NCBI RefSeq assembly: GCF_000931445.1
Contig: NZ_CP010849.1
Span: 2,852,001 to 2,916,000, forward strand
Source: Streptomyces cyaneogriseus subsp. noncyanogenus
GTDB lineage: Bacteria; Actinomycetota; Actinomycetes; Streptomycetales; Streptomycetaceae
Direction: 5' to 3'
Length of the DNA: 64,000 nucleotides
The notes under the pieces were generated by a model that was not told the origin of the DNA, made no database searches, and saw only the letters and a list, made by a program, of their open reading frames with translations. The position numbers and the translations under genes were made by a program. Below, one piece after another: positions 19,574 through 28,406 of the stretch. The first letter of the stretch is position 1. The number at the start of each line of letters is the position of its first letter.

Positions 19574-19806
19574 CGTCTTCCTTTCTTCGGCGAATCCCCC
19601 ACCGCGGAAAAACGGAAAGGGGTGGTGCCCTGCCTAACGAGTGCCGCCCGGACCGGAAACCCCGAGTGCCGCGTTGTTTCCGTGACCCACCCGAACGAAC
19701 GGTGTGTCTTATCGGTGTTTCCCATGCTCGTATCAGGACCCGTACGGGAAATCGGATGAGAATGCGTGCGCGGGTCCGGTGCGCGCCGGAACGGCGGCGG
19801 AACGCG

Positions 19807-19847
19807 AAAAGGCCGCCGCACCCGCCCGGGAGGCAGGTGCGGCGGCC
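19807..19847 (-). terminator. Terminator with perfect 12-bp stem
   Basis: GGCCGCCGCACC (19811-19822) and GGTGCGGCGGCC (19836-19847), followed on the minus strand by TTTTCGC. It follows the gene ending at 19864. Confidence 0.75.
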
Positions 19848-19863
19848 CGGTGGGGCGGGCCCG

Positions 19864-20754
19864 TCAGGGGTTCGCCGGCGCGTTCACCGGGTTCACCGGG
19901 GTGTTCGCCGGCGTCGTGCCGTTCGGGGCGGCGGGCAGCGGCGGCAGTCCGGCCAGGTCGGGGGCGGGGAGCCCGCCGCCGAGCAGCGTGGCCGCGACCA
20001 TGTTGACGACGTCGGTCACGACGCCGGCGGCCGCCGGGCTCACCTGCTCGGGCTGGGCCGACGTACTGGCCCCGATCAGCGCCTCGATCGACTTCCGCAG
20101 CGCGTCCAGCGCCGCGCCGATGAGACCGGTCGACGCCGTGCCGGACTCGTCCGCGGCGGGAGCGACCGCAGCGGGGGCGGCCGGGGCGGGGGCGAGCGGG
20201 GCGGGGGCGACCGCGGCGGGGGCGGGGGCGAGCGGGGCCGGCAGCGTGGTGGCCGGCGCGTCGTCGTTCGGCTGGGTGACGACGGGCGGCTGGACCGCAA
20301 CCGGCGGCTGGGCCGGCGTGCCGACGCCGGGGGCCGTGGTGCCGGGCGCGGCGGCGTCCGGCGTGGTGGTGCCGGGCGCGGCGGCGTCCGGCGTGGTGGT
20401 GCCCGGCGCCGCCGCCTCCGGGGCGATCGGCATCCCCGTCGCCTGGGCCTTGGCGAGGGCGTCCTCCACGGCCTTGGAGAACTGCTCCGCCTGCTCCTTG
20501 GTGAGGCGGCCGTCGTCGGCCTTGAGCACCGCGCCGAGCAGATCGCTGACCGGCGCGACCACGCCGCCCAGAGCGCTGAGCGACTGGACCTGGGCGGTGA
20601 GCGCGCCGATGTCGGGCAGCGGCGCCCGGGACGCCGCGCTGGTGCGCTCCCGGACCGAGTCGCCGTCGGCCGCCGTCGCCGCCGGCCCGGTGACCCCGAG
20701 CAGGAGGGTGGCGCAGAACGCGGAGGCGGCGATACGCCGTGCGGGCAGACGCAT
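19864..20754 (-). CDS. Secreted Ala/Pro-rich low-complexity protein
   Basis: 296 residues from ATG 20754-20752, beginning MRLPARRIAASAFCATLLLG, a signal peptide cut near residue 29. An amphipathic segment (LPDIGALTAQVQSLSALGG) precedes a central Ala/Pro/Thr/Gly-rich region (about residues 110-215) with three near-identical copies of AAPGTTTPD; the end is a helix (AALDALRKSIEALIG) and a Pro/Asn-rich tail. No sorting signal, no enzyme motif. It lies just downstream of the chaplin gene, so a spore- or hyphal-surface role is plausible but unproven. Confidence 0.7.
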   Translation of the reverse strand: MRLPARRIAASAFCATLLLGVTGPAATAADGDSVRERTSAASRAPLPDIGALTAQVQSLSALGGVVAPVSDLLGAVLKADDGRLTKEQAEQFSKAVEDALAKAQATGMPIAPEAAAPGTTTPDAAAPGTTTPDAAAPGTTAPGVGTPAQPPVAVQPPVVTQPNDDAPATTLPAPLAPAPAAVAPAPLAPAPAAPAAVAPAADESGTASTGLIGAALDALRKSIEALIGASTSAQPEQVSPAAAGVVTDVVNMVAATLLGGGLPAPDLAGLPPLPAAPNGTTPANTPVNPVNAPANP

Positions 20755-21035
20755 GAGGGTTCCTTTCGGTGGTGTACAGGGACGTACTGCCACCGTGGAA
20801 GCCACCCTCGCGCTCTGCAACCGATCCCTTCCGCAGCGTTGCCGTCCGGCCGTCGCCGTGAGCCGTCCGCCCCTGCTCAGACCGGGTGACGGGGCCCGCG
20901 CGCCGGGCCGCTCGCACCACCCCCATTCGGGGCAACGGGCGAACGCCGCCCGGCCCCGCGCACACGACTGCCGGTCGCCTGCGCCCACGGAGGAACCGCG
21001 GGCCGGACGGCCGGCCGGAGAAGGGGGAAGGGGCC

Positions 21036-21290
21036 TCAGACGTTCTTGCACTTGTTGCCGAAGGCCGGGTTCAGCAGGCCGCCGACGTCGACCGTGTTGC
21101 CGCAGGCGTTCACCGGGACGTACACGGGGACCTGCACGGCACTGCCGGCCAGTGCGCCCGGGGAGTCCGCGGCGGTCGCCTTCGCGCCGGCGCCGGCGCC
21201 GGCGTCGGCGGCGACCGCGACGCCCGCGGTGCCCGTCACCGCTCCGGCGGCGACAGAGGTCAGGACCAGGCCTTTCGCGATACGCGACAT
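21036..21290 (-). CDS. Short chaplin
   Basis: 84 residues from ATG 21290-21288. A signal peptide ends near residue 27, followed by an Ala/Gly-rich spacer and one chaplin domain (residues 45-84) with SAVQVPVYVPVNACGNT, the conserved GLLNPAFGN and the two cysteines Cys63 and Cys81, 18 apart. Chaplins assemble into amyloid-like fibres that coat aerial hyphae and make them water repellent. No sorting signal is present, so this is a short type (ChpD-H class). It is divergent from the exopolysaccharide operon, with 302 bp between the starts; developmental control is expected but I cannot assign a binding site with certainty. Confidence 0.93.
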   Translation of the reverse strand: MSRIAKGLVLTSVAAGAVTGTAGVAVAADAGAGAGAKATAADSPGALAGSAVQVPVYVPVNACGNTVDVGGLLNPAFGNKCKNV

Positions 21291-21592
21291 GGAGAGGTGC
21301 TCCTTGGGGTTGACGACCATCCGGGCGAATGCCCGGCGCAGTGTCAACGCATGGTCCCCCCACCGGTTGCGCCACCAACTGGGTGACAACCACGCAAACC
21401 GGCCCGCCCTGTCACCCGATCCGACACACTTATCCGGTTTCGCAGTATTAGCTACGTCTTGCGGCTAGGGTGACACACCGTCCGACGCACCTCCGATGTC
21501 GGCGCCCCGGTGCCGGCGCATCACATTTCGGGCGGCCCTCCGCGGCGCGTTCCCGCCCGTCCCGAGCACCATCCGTGAGCGAGGAAGCGCGC
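21291..21592. other. 302-bp divergent promoter region, chaplin versus exopolysaccharide operon
   Basis: No gene. It must carry the leftward chaplin and rightward operon promoters. AT-rich stretches occur around 21425-21455 (TATCCGGTTTCGCAGTATTA). No palindrome stands out. The shared position suggests joint control of chaplin and polysaccharide genes. Confidence 0.5.
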
Positions 21593-22771
21593 ATGCACCT
21601 GCCAGCGACCGGACCTGCGCCGCGGGTCCTGCACCTCACCCAGCCCGTGGAGGGCGGGGTCGCCCGGATCGTGGCGGACCTGGCACGGGCCCAGCTCGCC
21701 GCCGGGTGGGACATCACGGTCGCCTGCCCGGACGGCCCCCTCGCCGCGGCGCTGCGCTTGCTGGGCGCGAAGGTGCGGCCGTGGCCCGCGACGCGCTCGC
21801 CGGGGCCGTCGCTCGCCGGCGAGACCTGGCGGCTGGCGCGGATCGTCGAGGACGTACGGCCGGACCTGGTGCACGCGCACAGCGCGAAGGCGGGTCTGGC
21901 CGGGCGGCTCGCCGTGCGGGCGCGGATCCCGACCGTGTTCCAGCCGCACGCGTGGTCGTTCGAGGCGGTCGGCGGGGTCCCCGCCGTCCTGGCCCTCGGC
22001 TGGGAGCGGTGGGCGGCGCGATGGGCCGCGCGGGTGGTGTGCGTCAGCGAGGCGGAGCGCCGCCGGGGGGTGTCGGCGGGGATCCGCGGGCGGTGGGCGG
22101 TGGTGCCGAACGGCGTCGACCCGGACCGCTTCCGGCCCGGCCGCGCCGTACGGCCGCCGCTGCTCACGGACCTCGGTCCGCGGGCCCGGCTCGTGGTCTG
22201 CGTGGGGCGGCTGTGCCGGCAGAAGGGGCAGGACGTCCTGCTCGCCGCCTGGGACCGGATCGCCGAGCGGGTCCCGGACGCCCGGCTGGTGCTGGTCGGG
22301 GACGGGCCGGACCGGACGCGGCTGCGGGCGCTGGCCCCGGCCTCCGTGCGGTTCACGGGGGCCGTCGCCGACGCCGCCCCCTGGTACCGGGCCGCCGACG
22401 TGGTCGTACTGCCCTCGCGGTGGGAGGGCATAGCGCTGGCCCCGCTGGAGGCCATGGCCTGCGGGCGGCCCGTGGTGCTGACCGACGTGGACGGCGCCCG
22501 GGAGGTCCTGCCGCCCGCGCTCGCGCCGCACTGCCTCGTCCCCCCCACGGACCCCGCGGCCCTGGCGGGCGCCGTCGGCGCGCTGCTGCTCGACCCGGCG
22601 CTGCGCGCCTCGGCGGCCCGTCAGGGGCGGGCCCACGTCCTGTCCGCCCACGACATCCGGCGCACGGCCCGGGCCGTGGCCGCCGTGTACGGCGAACTCC
22701 TCGGCGGCGGGCCGGACGCAGCGGCTTGGCCCGTCGTCCCCACCGAGTACAGGGAGTCCATCCAGTCGTGA
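21593..22771 (+). CDS. Glycosyltransferase family 4, first gene of exopolysaccharide operon
   Basis: 392 residues from ATG 21593, preceded by GAGGAAG (a GTG at 21575 is also possible). GT-B fold: N-terminal EGGVARIVADLARA, then VVPNGVDPDRF and the C-terminal donor-site motif SRWEGIALAPLEAMACG (the E-x7-E pattern). It probably transfers a sugar to a growing lipid-linked chain on the cytoplasmic side. Its stop overlaps the start of the next gene (GTGA). Confidence 0.88.
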   Translation: MHLPATGPAPRVLHLTQPVEGGVARIVADLARAQLAAGWDITVACPDGPLAAALRLLGAKVRPWPATRSPGPSLAGETWRLARIVEDVRPDLVHAHSAKAGLAGRLAVRARIPTVFQPHAWSFEAVGGVPAVLALGWERWAARWAARVVCVSEAERRRGVSAGIRGRWAVVPNGVDPDRFRPGRAVRPPLLTDLGPRARLVVCVGRLCRQKGQDVLLAAWDRIAERVPDARLVLVGDGPDRTRLRALAPASVRFTGAVADAAPWYRAADVVVLPSRWEGIALAPLEAMACGRPVVLTDVDGAREVLPPALAPHCLVPPTDPAALAGAVGALLLDPALRASAARQGRAHVLSAHDIRRTARAVAAVYGELLGGGPDAAAWPVVPTEYRESIQS

Positions 22772-24228
22772 CCGCGGAAAGCACCGTCCCCTCTCCCGCC
22801 GGGCAACCGCGGGACCTGGCACTCTCTCCTCTCCGTATCCTGCCGCCGCGCACGCGCGGGGGCGGGTCCGCGCTTCCCGCCCGGCGCCCCGCGGCGCGGC
22901 CCGCCTCCCGGCTGCCGCTGCTCGCCACGGACGGCACCGCGGCCCTGCTGGGCTCCCTGACGCTCACCGGTGCGGCGGACCGCCCGCTGCTCGCGGCCCC
23001 GCTGGTGGCGGCGACGCTGCTGCTGCGTCCGCGTGAGCTCGCCTCCGTACCGGCCGGTGTCCTGGACGAACTGCCCTCGGTGTGCGGCCGGATCGCCGTT
23101 GCCTGGCTCGCGCTGGCCGCGCTGCTGGCGGCGTACGCCCCGCACCAGGCGCTGTCCGCCGACAGCCTGCTGCTCGGCTTCACCGTGCAGGCGGCGGCGG
23201 GCTGCGCGGGCCGCGGCGCGGTGCACTGGCGGCGCCGTACGGCGCTGCGCGACCGGCCGCGCGCCGCGCTCGTCATCGGGCCGGCCGGGGTGGCGCAGCG
23301 CGTGGCCGCGGCGGTGCTGCGCCATCCGCGCTGCGGGGTGCGCCCGGTGGGTGTGGTGACCGGCGGGCCGTTCGGGTCCTCCCCGCTCGGCGGGCCCGGG
23401 ACGGGCGCCGCGGGGCTGCCCGTGCTGGGCACGGAGGAGGAGGTCCGGCGGGCGGTCGCCCGGGACGGGGTGCGGGAGGTGCTGGTGGTGCATCCCTCGG
23501 TACGGACGCGGCAGGCGCCGCTGCTGCGGGCGCTCGCCGCGTCCGGCTGCGCGGTCTGGGAGGTCGACCCGCGGTCCCCGTCCTCGGGGAGCCGCGACGA
23601 GATCGCCGGGTTCTCCCGCCGCCGGCTGGAGGCGGGGGCGGGGCGGCCGGGCGGCGCCCTGGGCAAGCGGGTGCTGGACGTGGTGGTGTCCGGGGTGCTG
23701 CTGCTGGCGGCCGGTCCGCTGCTGCTGGCGTGCGCGGCGGTGCTGCGGGTCAGCCAGGGGCCGGGGGTGGTCTTCCGGCAGGTGCGCGTCGGCCAGGACG
23801 GGCAGCCGTTCACACTGCTGAAGTTCCGCACCCACCGGCCGGTGGACGAGCACGAGTCGGCGACCCGGTGGAGTGTGGCGGACGAGCGGCGGATGCCGTG
23901 GTTCTGCCGCTTCCTGCGCCGCACCTCGCTGGACGAGCTGCTCCAGTTGTGGAACGTGTTCCGCGGCGACATGAGCCTGGTCGGGCCGCGGCCCGAACGC
24001 CCCTACTTCGTCACCAAGTTCAGCGAGACCTATCCCGGCTACGCGGCCCGGCACCGGATGCCGGCCGGCATCACCGGGCTCGCCCAGATCCACGGGCTGC
24101 GCGGTGACACCTCCATCGAGGACCGGGCCCGCTTCGACAACGCCTACATCGACAACTGGTCGCTGTGGCAGGACGTCTGCATCCTGCTGCGCACGGCCGT
24201 CACCCTCGTGCGCCCCACCGGGAGCTGA
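22768..24228 (+). CDS. Initiating exopolysaccharide sugar transferase (polyprenyl-phosphate type)
   Basis: 486 residues from GTG 22768 (GTGA overlap). N-terminal half has hydrophobic segments and a Rossmann-like CoA-binding-like region (RAALVIGPAGVAQRVAAAVL); the C-terminal half is the bacterial sugar transferase domain with a membrane re-entrant helix (LDVVVSGVLLLAAGPLLLA), the KFRT motif, LDELLQLWNVFRGDMSLVGP and PAGITGLAQI. This enzyme moves a sugar-1-phosphate to undecaprenyl phosphate, the first committed step of the pathway. Confidence 0.92.
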   Translation: MTAESTVPSPAGQPRDLALSPLRILPPRTRGGGSALPARRPAARPASRLPLLATDGTAALLGSLTLTGAADRPLLAAPLVAATLLLRPRELASVPAGVLDELPSVCGRIAVAWLALAALLAAYAPHQALSADSLLLGFTVQAAAGCAGRGAVHWRRRTALRDRPRAALVIGPAGVAQRVAAAVLRHPRCGVRPVGVVTGGPFGSSPLGGPGTGAAGLPVLGTEEEVRRAVARDGVREVLVVHPSVRTRQAPLLRALAASGCAVWEVDPRSPSSGSRDEIAGFSRRRLEAGAGRPGGALGKRVLDVVVSGVLLLAAGPLLLACAAVLRVSQGPGVVFRQVRVGQDGQPFTLLKFRTHRPVDEHESATRWSVADERRMPWFCRFLRRTSLDELLQLWNVFRGDMSLVGPRPERPYFVTKFSETYPGYAARHRMPAGITGLAQIHGLRGDTSIEDRARFDNAYIDNWSLWQDVCILLRTAVTLVRPTGS

Positions 24229-24233
24229 CCGCG

Positions 24234-25772
24234 GTGAGCCACGCGCTGCCCCCGCACCGGCCCGCGCACCGGTGCCCGCCCGGCCCCGGCGCGCGGGCGC
24301 TGCCGCCCGTCCTGGCCGTGGTCGCCGTGATCGCGCTGCTCGCGGTGGAGTTCGCGCCGGGCGGGGCGGGCGGGCCGCATCCCGCCGACGCGGCCTCCGC
24401 GCTGGTCGTGGTGTACTGCGCGGCCCGGCTGGCGCGGGACCGGCGGCGCCCCCTGACCCGTGCGGCGGCCCTGGTGCTCGCCCTGCCCGTGGCCGGGATC
24501 GCCCTGGCCGCCCTGCACGCGCCGTCCCCCGCCGCCGGGCTGACCGGGCTGGGCCGCTACCTCCAGGTCTTCGTGCTGCTCCCGGCGGCCGTCGCCCTGC
24601 TGGTGCGCGAGCGGCGCGACGTACGGCTGCTGGCCTGGTCGCTGGTGGGGCTGGCGCTGTGGCAGGGGGCGGTCGGCGTGCACCAGTACGCCACCGCGAC
24701 CGGCGCCTCGTACCAGGGGGAGCCGGTCCGGGCGGTGGGGACCTTCGGGCCGCAGGACGTGATGGGGATGGCGACGGTCGTCTCCCTGGGGCTGGTGGCG
24801 GCGCTCGGTCTCGCGCTGGGCCACGCGCCGGTGCGGCAGCGGGTCGTGGCCGCCGGATGCGCGGTGGCGCTGCTGCCGCCGCTCGCGGTCTCCTTCAGCC
24901 GGGGGGCGTGGATCGCCACGGCGGTGGCGTGCGTGGCGCAACTGCTGCTGGCCGGGGTGCGGCGGGCGCTGGTGGTGGGGGCGGGCGTGGCCGCCTGCGC
25001 GGTCGTCCTGGTGGGCGGGCTGGGGCTCGGCACGGCGATGCTCCAGGAGCGTCTGGACAGCATCACCCGGGTCGCGGACGCCCCCGACCAGTCGGTCACC
25101 GACCGGTACGCCCTGTGGGCGGCGGCCGGCGACATGTGGCGCGAGCGGCCGCTGACCGGCGTCGGGCTCAAGGGCTTCCCCGAACACCGGGACACGCACG
25201 CCTCCCTCGCGCTGTCCTCGGGCAGCGACACCGAGGGCGCGGGCGCGGCCTTCCGCAGGCAGCCGCTGCTCTCGCCGCACAACATGTACCTGCTCATCCT
25301 CGCCGAACAGGGCCTGACCGGGCTGCTCGCGTTCGCCGGGAGCTGGCTCGCGCTGCTGGTGTGCGGGGTGCGCGGGGTCAGGCGCAGCGGCGCCGCCGCG
25401 CGGGACTGCGGGCTGGTCGCGTGCGGGCTGCTGGTGTGGCAGCTGACCGACTTCGCCTACGCCGACATCGGCGGGCCGTCGACCGTGCTGACCGCCGTGA
25501 GCCTCGGGCTGGCCGCCTGGTGGGCGGTCGGCGGCGGCGAGGACGGGGGCGCCGCGGGACCGGTCACGGACGGCGGGGCGAGTGCCGCGAGCGGACCCGG
25601 TGCCGGTGGCGGGGGGAGCCCGGCGACGGGACCCGGCGCGGGCGGAGAGGGAGGGGACAGGGCCACGGCGGGGGCGGCGGGGGTCTGCCGTGAGGGGGCC
25701 GCGGCGGGCGGTGCCGGGAGCCTCGGCGCCCGGTCCGCCGGGGCCGGGACGCGGGAGGCACCGGCGCGATGA
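24234..25772 (+). CDS. O-antigen ligase/Wzy-type polysaccharide polymerase
   Basis: 512 residues from GTG 24234, with GGAG ten bases before. About 10 hydrophobic segments are visible; the Wzy_C-type loop (LTGVGLKGFPEHRDTHASLA) and the PHNMYLLILAEQGLTG motif are typical of the ligase/polymerase family. It probably joins lipid-linked repeat units outside the membrane. The last 90 residues are Gly/Ala-rich and probably disordered. Its stop overlaps the flippase start (ATGA). Confidence 0.85.
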   Translation: MSHALPPHRPAHRCPPGPGARALPPVLAVVAVIALLAVEFAPGGAGGPHPADAASALVVVYCAARLARDRRRPLTRAAALVLALPVAGIALAALHAPSPAAGLTGLGRYLQVFVLLPAAVALLVRERRDVRLLAWSLVGLALWQGAVGVHQYATATGASYQGEPVRAVGTFGPQDVMGMATVVSLGLVAALGLALGHAPVRQRVVAAGCAVALLPPLAVSFSRGAWIATAVACVAQLLLAGVRRALVVGAGVAACAVVLVGGLGLGTAMLQERLDSITRVADAPDQSVTDRYALWAAAGDMWRERPLTGVGLKGFPEHRDTHASLALSSGSDTEGAGAAFRRQPLLSPHNMYLLILAEQGLTGLLAFAGSWLALLVCGVRGVRRSGAAARDCGLVACGLLVWQLTDFAYADIGGPSTVLTAVSLGLAAWWAVGGGEDGGAAGPVTDGGASAASGPGAGGGGSPATGPGAGGEGGDRATAGAAGVCREGAAAGGAGSLGARSAGAGTREAPAR

Positions 25773-27550
25773 CGGTGACGCCTCCCCGGGCCGGCGGTGC
25801 GGCGGCGGTGCCGGCCGCCCGGACCGCGGCCGCGCCGGACGCCGCCGGCGGCGAACGGGCCGCCGGCTCCCCGCGCTTCCTCGCCCGCGCGGCCCTGCTC
25901 ACCGCCGCCCTGTCCGTCGCCGCCTCCGTCCTCGGCCTCGCCCGGGACCAGGCGCTGGCCCGGTTGTTCGGGGCGGGGAGCGAGACGGACGCGTTCCTGG
26001 TGGCGTGGACGGTGCCCGAGTTCGCCGCCACGCTGCTGATCGAGGACGGGCTGGCCTTCGCGCTGATCCCGATGTTCAGCCTGGCCCTGGCCCGCCGCGC
26101 GCGGGGCGCTCCGGGCGACCCGGTCCGCGCCCTGGTCACCACCACCCTGCCCCGGCTGGCGCTCGCCTTCTCCACGGTCGCCGCGCTGGCCGTCGTCCTC
26201 GCGCCCCAACTGGTCCGGGCCCTCGCCCCGGGCCTGCCCGGCCACGCCCTCGCCGTGGAGTGCACCCGGCTCACCGCGACCTGTGTACTGAGCTTCGGCC
26301 TGGCCGGATACTGCTCCGCCGCCCTGCGGGCCCACCGCCGGTTCCTGGCACCGGCGGCCATCTACCTCGCCTACAACACCGGCATCATCACCGCGATGGT
26401 GGTGCTCGGCGGCCGGCTGGGCGTGCGGTCGGCGGCGGTGGGCGTCGCGGCGGGCGGCTGCCTGATGGTGGCGGCCCAGCTTCCGTCGCTGCTGCGTCAG
26501 CTACGGCGGCCGGACGACACCGGGCGGCCGGAGGCGGCGGCGGACGACGGGGCGTGCCCGCCGGCCCTCGCCCTCTTCGCCACCGTGCTGCTCTTCGCGC
26601 TGTGCCGCCAGTCCCAGGTGCTCATCGAACGGTTCCTCGCCGCCGGGCTGCCCGCCGGTGCCATCTCGCATCTCAACTACGCGCAGAAGGTCGCCCAGAT
26701 CCCGATGACGCTGTCGCTGATGCTGTGCACGGTCACCTTCCCGGTGGTGGCGCGGGCCCTGGCCGAGGGCGACACCGCGCGGGCCCGCGCCCGGGTGGAG
26801 CGGGACGTGGCGCTGGCCGCGTGCGTGGTCCTGCTGGGCGCGGCCACGGTGGTGGCCTGCGCCCCGCAGATCGTCGAGGTGCTCTTCCAGCGGGGCGCGT
26901 TCACCGCCGGGGACACCGCGGCGACCGCGGGCGTCATGCGCGTGTACGCCCTGGGGCTGCTCGGCCAGACCGTGGTGGGCGCGCTGGCCCGCTCGTACTT
27001 CTCGGCGGGCCGGGCCAGTTGGTACCCGCTCGGCGCGATGGCCGTCGGCGTCGCGGCCACCGCCGCCATCGGCGCGTGCGCCGCCGGCCCCTGGGGCGCG
27101 ACGGGCATCGCCGCGGCCAACGCGGCCGGCATCACCGTGACCGCCGCGCTGCTGCTCGCCGGGATGGGCGAGCGGAGCGTCCCCATCCGCGTGCGGCGCG
27201 TCCTGGCCGGGCTGGGCGGGCCGGTGGGGGCGGCGGCGGGCGCCACCGCGGCGGGTGCGCTGGCCGCGGGCCGGTGCGGGCCGCCCGCCCTCGGCCTCCT
27301 CGTAGGGGCCGTGACCGTCACGGCCGTCTTCGTCCTGCTCGGCCGGGTCCTGGGCGTCCAGGGCATCGCGCCCGCCGCCGGTTTCCTCCGTTCCGTCGTC
27401 TCCCGAAGGCTCCCGCATGACTGCTTCCCTCGATCCCACCGGTTCCAGCGGCTCCACCGGTTCCAGCGACTCCTGCACTACCTGCGGTTCCTGCGATTCC
27501 GCCGGCTCCTCCGGTCCCTCCGGTCCCTCGGGTTCCACCGGTTCCGCTGA
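25769..27550 (+). CDS. MurJ/Wzx-like lipid-linked oligosaccharide flippase
   Basis: 593 residues from ATG 25769. About 13-14 hydrophobic segments in the MOP-superfamily pattern, with the MviN-like start (LGLARDQALARLFGAGSETDA) and PVVARALAEGD. It would flip the lipid-linked repeat unit to the outside; being inside an exopolysaccharide operon, it is a Wzx here rather than the essential MurJ. Odd end: the last 44 residues (CFPRSHRFQRLHRFQRLL..., basic, Arg/Phe/Leu) are translated from the same 134 bases that encode the start of the deacetylase, so this tail is suspicious. Confidence 0.85.
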   Translation: MTVTPPRAGGAAAVPAARTAAAPDAAGGERAAGSPRFLARAALLTAALSVAASVLGLARDQALARLFGAGSETDAFLVAWTVPEFAATLLIEDGLAFALIPMFSLALARRARGAPGDPVRALVTTTLPRLALAFSTVAALAVVLAPQLVRALAPGLPGHALAVECTRLTATCVLSFGLAGYCSAALRAHRRFLAPAAIYLAYNTGIITAMVVLGGRLGVRSAAVGVAAGGCLMVAAQLPSLLRQLRRPDDTGRPEAAADDGACPPALALFATVLLFALCRQSQVLIERFLAAGLPAGAISHLNYAQKVAQIPMTLSLMLCTVTFPVVARALAEGDTARARARVERDVALAACVVLLGAATVVACAPQIVEVLFQRGAFTAGDTAATAGVMRVYALGLLGQTVVGALARSYFSAGRASWYPLGAMAVGVAATAAIGACAAGPWGATGIAAANAAGITVTAALLLAGMGERSVPIRVRRVLAGLGGPVGAAAGATAAGALAAGRCGPPALGLLVGAVTVTAVFVLLGRVLGVQGIAPAAGFLRSVVSRRLPHDCFPRSHRFQRLHRFQRLLHYLRFLRFRRLLRSLRSLGFHRFR

Positions 27551-28394
27551 CCGCGCGGGCGCCGCGCACCGCGCGAACGCCGCGCCCGCCCGCGCCGCGA
27601 GCCTGGCGGCCGACGCGGGCCCCGCGAGCGGCGCCGTCGCCCTCCCGGGTCCCCGGTCCGGCGCCCGCGCGGGGCGCCGGCCCGGTCCCGTGCCCTGGGT
27701 GGCGATGTACCACTCCGTCGGCGACTGCTCCGACGACCCGTACCGGATCACGGTCACGCCCGGCCGGCTCGACGCGCAGCTGGCCTGGCTGCGGCGGCGC
27801 GGGCTGCGCGGGGTGTCCCTGGGCGAGCTGCTCGCCGCGCGCGCCCGGGGCGAGGGCCGGGACCTGGTCGGCCTGACCTTCGACGACGGGTACGCCGACT
27901 TCGCCGAGCACGCGCTGCCGGTGCTGCGGCGCCGGGGATGCGGGGCCACCCTGTTCGTCCTGCCGGGCCGCCTCGGCGGTGTCAACGACTGGGACCCGCT
28001 GGGCCCGCGCAAGCCGCTGCTGACCGCCGACGGCATCCGGCGGGCCGCCGCCGAGGGCGTGGAGATCGGGTCGCACGGACTGACCCACGTGGACCTGACG
28101 CGGGCGGACGACGCCACCCTGCGCGCCGAGGTGGCTCGGAGCAGGGAGCTGCTCACCGAGCTGACCGGCACACCGGTCGCCGGGTTCTGCTACCCGTACG
28201 GCACGGTCGACCGGCGGGCCGCCGACGCCGTACGGGACGCCGGGTACGCCTACGGCTGCGCCATCGACCCGGGCCCGCTGACCGGACCGTACGCCCTGCC
28301 GCGGGTGCACGTCGGGCAGCGGGACACCGCCGTGCGGCTGCTGCTGAAGACGCGGCTGCACCGGCTGCGCCGGCGCGCGGCGGAGGGGATCTGA
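27417..28394 (+). CDS. Polysaccharide deacetylase (carbohydrate esterase 4)
   Basis: 325 residues if started at ATG 27417, which overlaps the flippase by 134 bases; the real domain begins near PVPWVAMYHSVG (about residue 93) and an internal start is possible. The NodB motifs are present: LTFDDGYAD (catalytic Asp and metal Asp) and SHGLTH (metal histidines), then FCYPYGT. It removes acetyl groups from N-acetylated sugars of the polymer. The N-terminal 60 residues are Ser/Gly/Cys-rich repeats (SGSTGSSDSCTTCGSCDS) without a signal peptide. Confidence 0.85.
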   Translation: MTASLDPTGSSGSTGSSDSCTTCGSCDSAGSSGPSGPSGSTGSADRAGAAHRANAAPARAASLAADAGPASGAVALPGPRSGARAGRRPGPVPWVAMYHSVGDCSDDPYRITVTPGRLDAQLAWLRRRGLRGVSLGELLAARARGEGRDLVGLTFDDGYADFAEHALPVLRRRGCGATLFVLPGRLGGVNDWDPLGPRKPLLTADGIRRAAAEGVEIGSHGLTHVDLTRADDATLRAEVARSRELLTELTGTPVAGFCYPYGTVDRRAADAVRDAGYAYGCAIDPGPLTGPYALPRVHVGQRDTAVRLLLKTRLHRLRRRAAEGI

Positions 28395-28406
28395 GGTGGG
28401 GTCGGC

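Noticed and set aside
25769..27550. Assignment of the flippase as the essential MurJ
   Set aside because: It lies in an exopolysaccharide operon between the polymerase and deacetylase, so a pathway-specific Wzx role is more likely.
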